This document shows, piece by piece, positions 62,294 to 64,000 of a stretch of 64,000 bases of DNA. A program made the position numbers and the translations under genes. The stretch spans positions 11,469,501-11,533,500 of the forward strand of contig NC_060110.1 in NCBI RefSeq assembly GCF_021155765.1, in the 5' to 3' direction. Positions within the stretch are counted from its first letter, which is position 1; the number at the start of each line of letters is the position of its first letter. The DNA comes from Diprion similis. Its lineage: Eukaryota; Arthropoda; Insecta; Hymenoptera; Diprionidae. The notes beneath the pieces were generated by a model. That model ran no database searches and had not been told where the DNA came from. It was given only the letters and a program-made list of their open reading frames with translations.

Positions 62294-64000
62294 CTGTAAA
62301 TGACAGAAAAAAACATTTTGCATTTAAAACTATAATCAACTACAATAATATCTAGACAGTCTTAAAAATCGAATTTGCAATTAATTCGATACTACTCCAT
62401 AAATTTAATAGCTTAACCAAACACTCAACTATATGGTGGATAAAGAAGTTACATCATACATAGGATTAAATATAAAAAGTATAGTAAAAAAAAATTGATA
62501 TCATTCTTCAAGTCATGAACTTTCCAATAATTATCGAGTCAAATTTCATGAACTCGAAGATACCGTTGGAACGAAATGACTGTTTAGATGAGTAATAGTA
62601 ATTATTCTGTAAATTCATACCTAATGTAATTGGTTCAAGCCTACGAGAATACGATGGGTACCTTCTCTGCAGATATACTTCAACCATTTTCACAACAAAT
62701 AATATCAGTATCACAAATATAACCAGATCAAACTCCAATATTGTGTAATAGACAGTATTCACAAATACAATTGGCCAATAGACAGAAGAGATAGAAGGTG
62801 GACTACCAATAAGTACTTGTTGCAAGATAAAGATTTATTCAAATACTCGATTCTAGCAATGACAAAATGTAACTACTATCCATCTATATGATTTCTCTAA
62901 AAATTGTTTTATAACCGTTACTCATATATTTCTGTGCTGAAGAGTAATCAGTTATTGATGATCTGTGTACAAGATTACTTCAAACATCACAGCAAGTTGT
63001 AGAAAAATTCTGATTTGAAAAAAATTGATTTTCTGACATTCAACGAAGAAAGTAATAAAAATTAACAAAGTGACATGTTGTTAGACCGAGACATCTACAC
63101 ACAAAAGTTTGAGAAGATCCTTTTCGTTCATGTGGAATCCATACAAATGTAAAAATATTTTGTCTGCATGCAATGTAAGTAGTAGCAAGCAAACTCTGGT
63201 TAAGTGTTGAAGCTCTGAAACTGCACTCCAGTTTTTGTGAATCACGCGACTTGGAAAAAAGATTAACAAATTAGTTCAATTCCAAGAATTTATCAGGTGA
63301 GTCAACTGAGTGGGTAAACTTACCCTGGCGACAATATTTTTTGTCCTCAAAACGAAGAATCAGTATGAATCAAATATTGTTCAAAGATGCAATCACCTGG
63401 GCTGAGGAAATTGAAATCTTCTGTATATCAGTAAAAGGATTGTGGACCTTTTAGGCATTTCTTGCATAACAAATATTCTTTGTAAACATCGCTATAAATA
63501 ATCTTTAGTTGTATTCAAATTAAGTCAAATACAAAGTCACACTGAACCATAGCAAATCTAACTACTTCTACGACACCACAATTCACCTCACATACATTTC
63601 CAATTTCATGACATTGTCATGTTACAGTAGCAATATAAAAAAATTAGTTAAATCATTATAATATGTAATATCTGTCGTATGCTACCACGCAGACATGGTG
63701 TTAATTTGAATCTATAAAGTTAATGATGAGGTCATTTAATTTTTTTTACATAGCTTATAGCTAATATGAAAAAAAATAATCAAATTGCCAAGTTTTATTC
63801 AGCTCAATAAATTTATGTAATATACTACATCACTTCTAAATTACAATATCCTAAGTCTAATATTTTTTAAATAATTCTAATTTTCACTTTTCACGGTAAT
63901 AAACCAGTCACACATTGCATGTTATGTTTCCAATAAAACGAAATCCCACCATTAGGAACAATTACTCTACTCAAAGAGTGATCTAATATCATAGAATAAT
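62294..64000. other. Intron (or upstream part) of the PHD-finger gene
   Basis: The exon ending at 62293 begins with a phase-1 acceptor, so the gene must continue to higher coordinates. I found no further exon I can support in this AT-rich stretch. It is probably one large intron running off the window. Confidence 0.5.

Noticed and set aside
62508-62825. Minus-strand open frame with hydrophobic run (IVFVNTVYYTILEFDLVIFVI)
   Set aside because: It is AT-driven, has no matching splice phase with the PHD exons and no recognisable domain.
63325-63350. Possible upstream PHD-gene exon reading EDKKYCRQ before GGTAAG
   Set aside because: It is too short, the acceptor is weak, and the sequence does not resemble the expected first half of the PHD finger.

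Overview
This window looks like nuclear DNA of an insect. Genes are split by short introns with GT/AG borders, the spacers are AT-rich and carry small palindromic transposons, and every recognised protein is of animal type. Protein wording and the expanded type-B carboxylesterase cluster fit Hymenoptera best, possibly a sawfly or other basal lineage, but that is inference. I rebuilt all exon structures by hand from splice sites, reading phase and family similarity. The exon lengths of each complete gene add up to an exact reading frame.

Layout: (1) 1.3-4.3 kb, minus: an 8-exon single-pass membrane protein with a MANSC-like Cys-rich region, an LDL-receptor class A repeat and a TM helix (572 aa). 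(2) 6.6-11.8 kb, minus: SLY1/SCFD1, the SM protein of ER-Golgi fusion, 12 exons, 630 aa. Its introns hold at least two palindromic MITEs. (3) 14.7-16.5 kb, plus: a PP1-inhibitor (PPP1R14/CPI-17 family) gene, 4 coding exons, 128 aa, head to head with SLY1. (4) 16.5-25.2 kb: a long AT-rich spacer with no gene I can support and one well-delimited palindromic MITE with 8-bp target duplications. (5) 25.2-29.1 kb, minus: SART1, the U4/U6.U5 tri-snRNP protein, 10 exons, about 744 aa. (6) 29.7-57.6 kb, minus: a tandem carboxylesterase array with one decayed relic and four gene copies (A-D). All four copies have the same exon plan and each reconstructs to exactly 588 aa. A/B and C/D are sister pairs. 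(7) 60.0-62.3 kb and beyond the right edge, minus: the 3' end of a double-PHD-finger chromatin gene of SAYP/PHF10 type.

The most interesting part is the esterase array. All four copies have a GC donor (G|GCAAGT) at the end of the exon with the catalytic Glu. Joining that donor straight to the next shared exon keeps frame in all four genes. Copies A and B still carry, inside this intron, an esterase-like exon of about 39 codons that ordinary esterases use. Including it by the shared phase-1 sites creates a TAG stop. C and D have lost nearly all of it, and in C a MITE-like element sits there. Copy A also has changes at the Ser elbow (GGSSA) and beside the catalytic His. A and B share near-identical blocks, including about 0.7 kb upstream of the start, separated by clearly diverged DNA, which suggests gene conversion or strong constraint. 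A 50-bp minisatellite, each unit carrying an NRF1/EWG-like palindrome, lies at the edge of the array.
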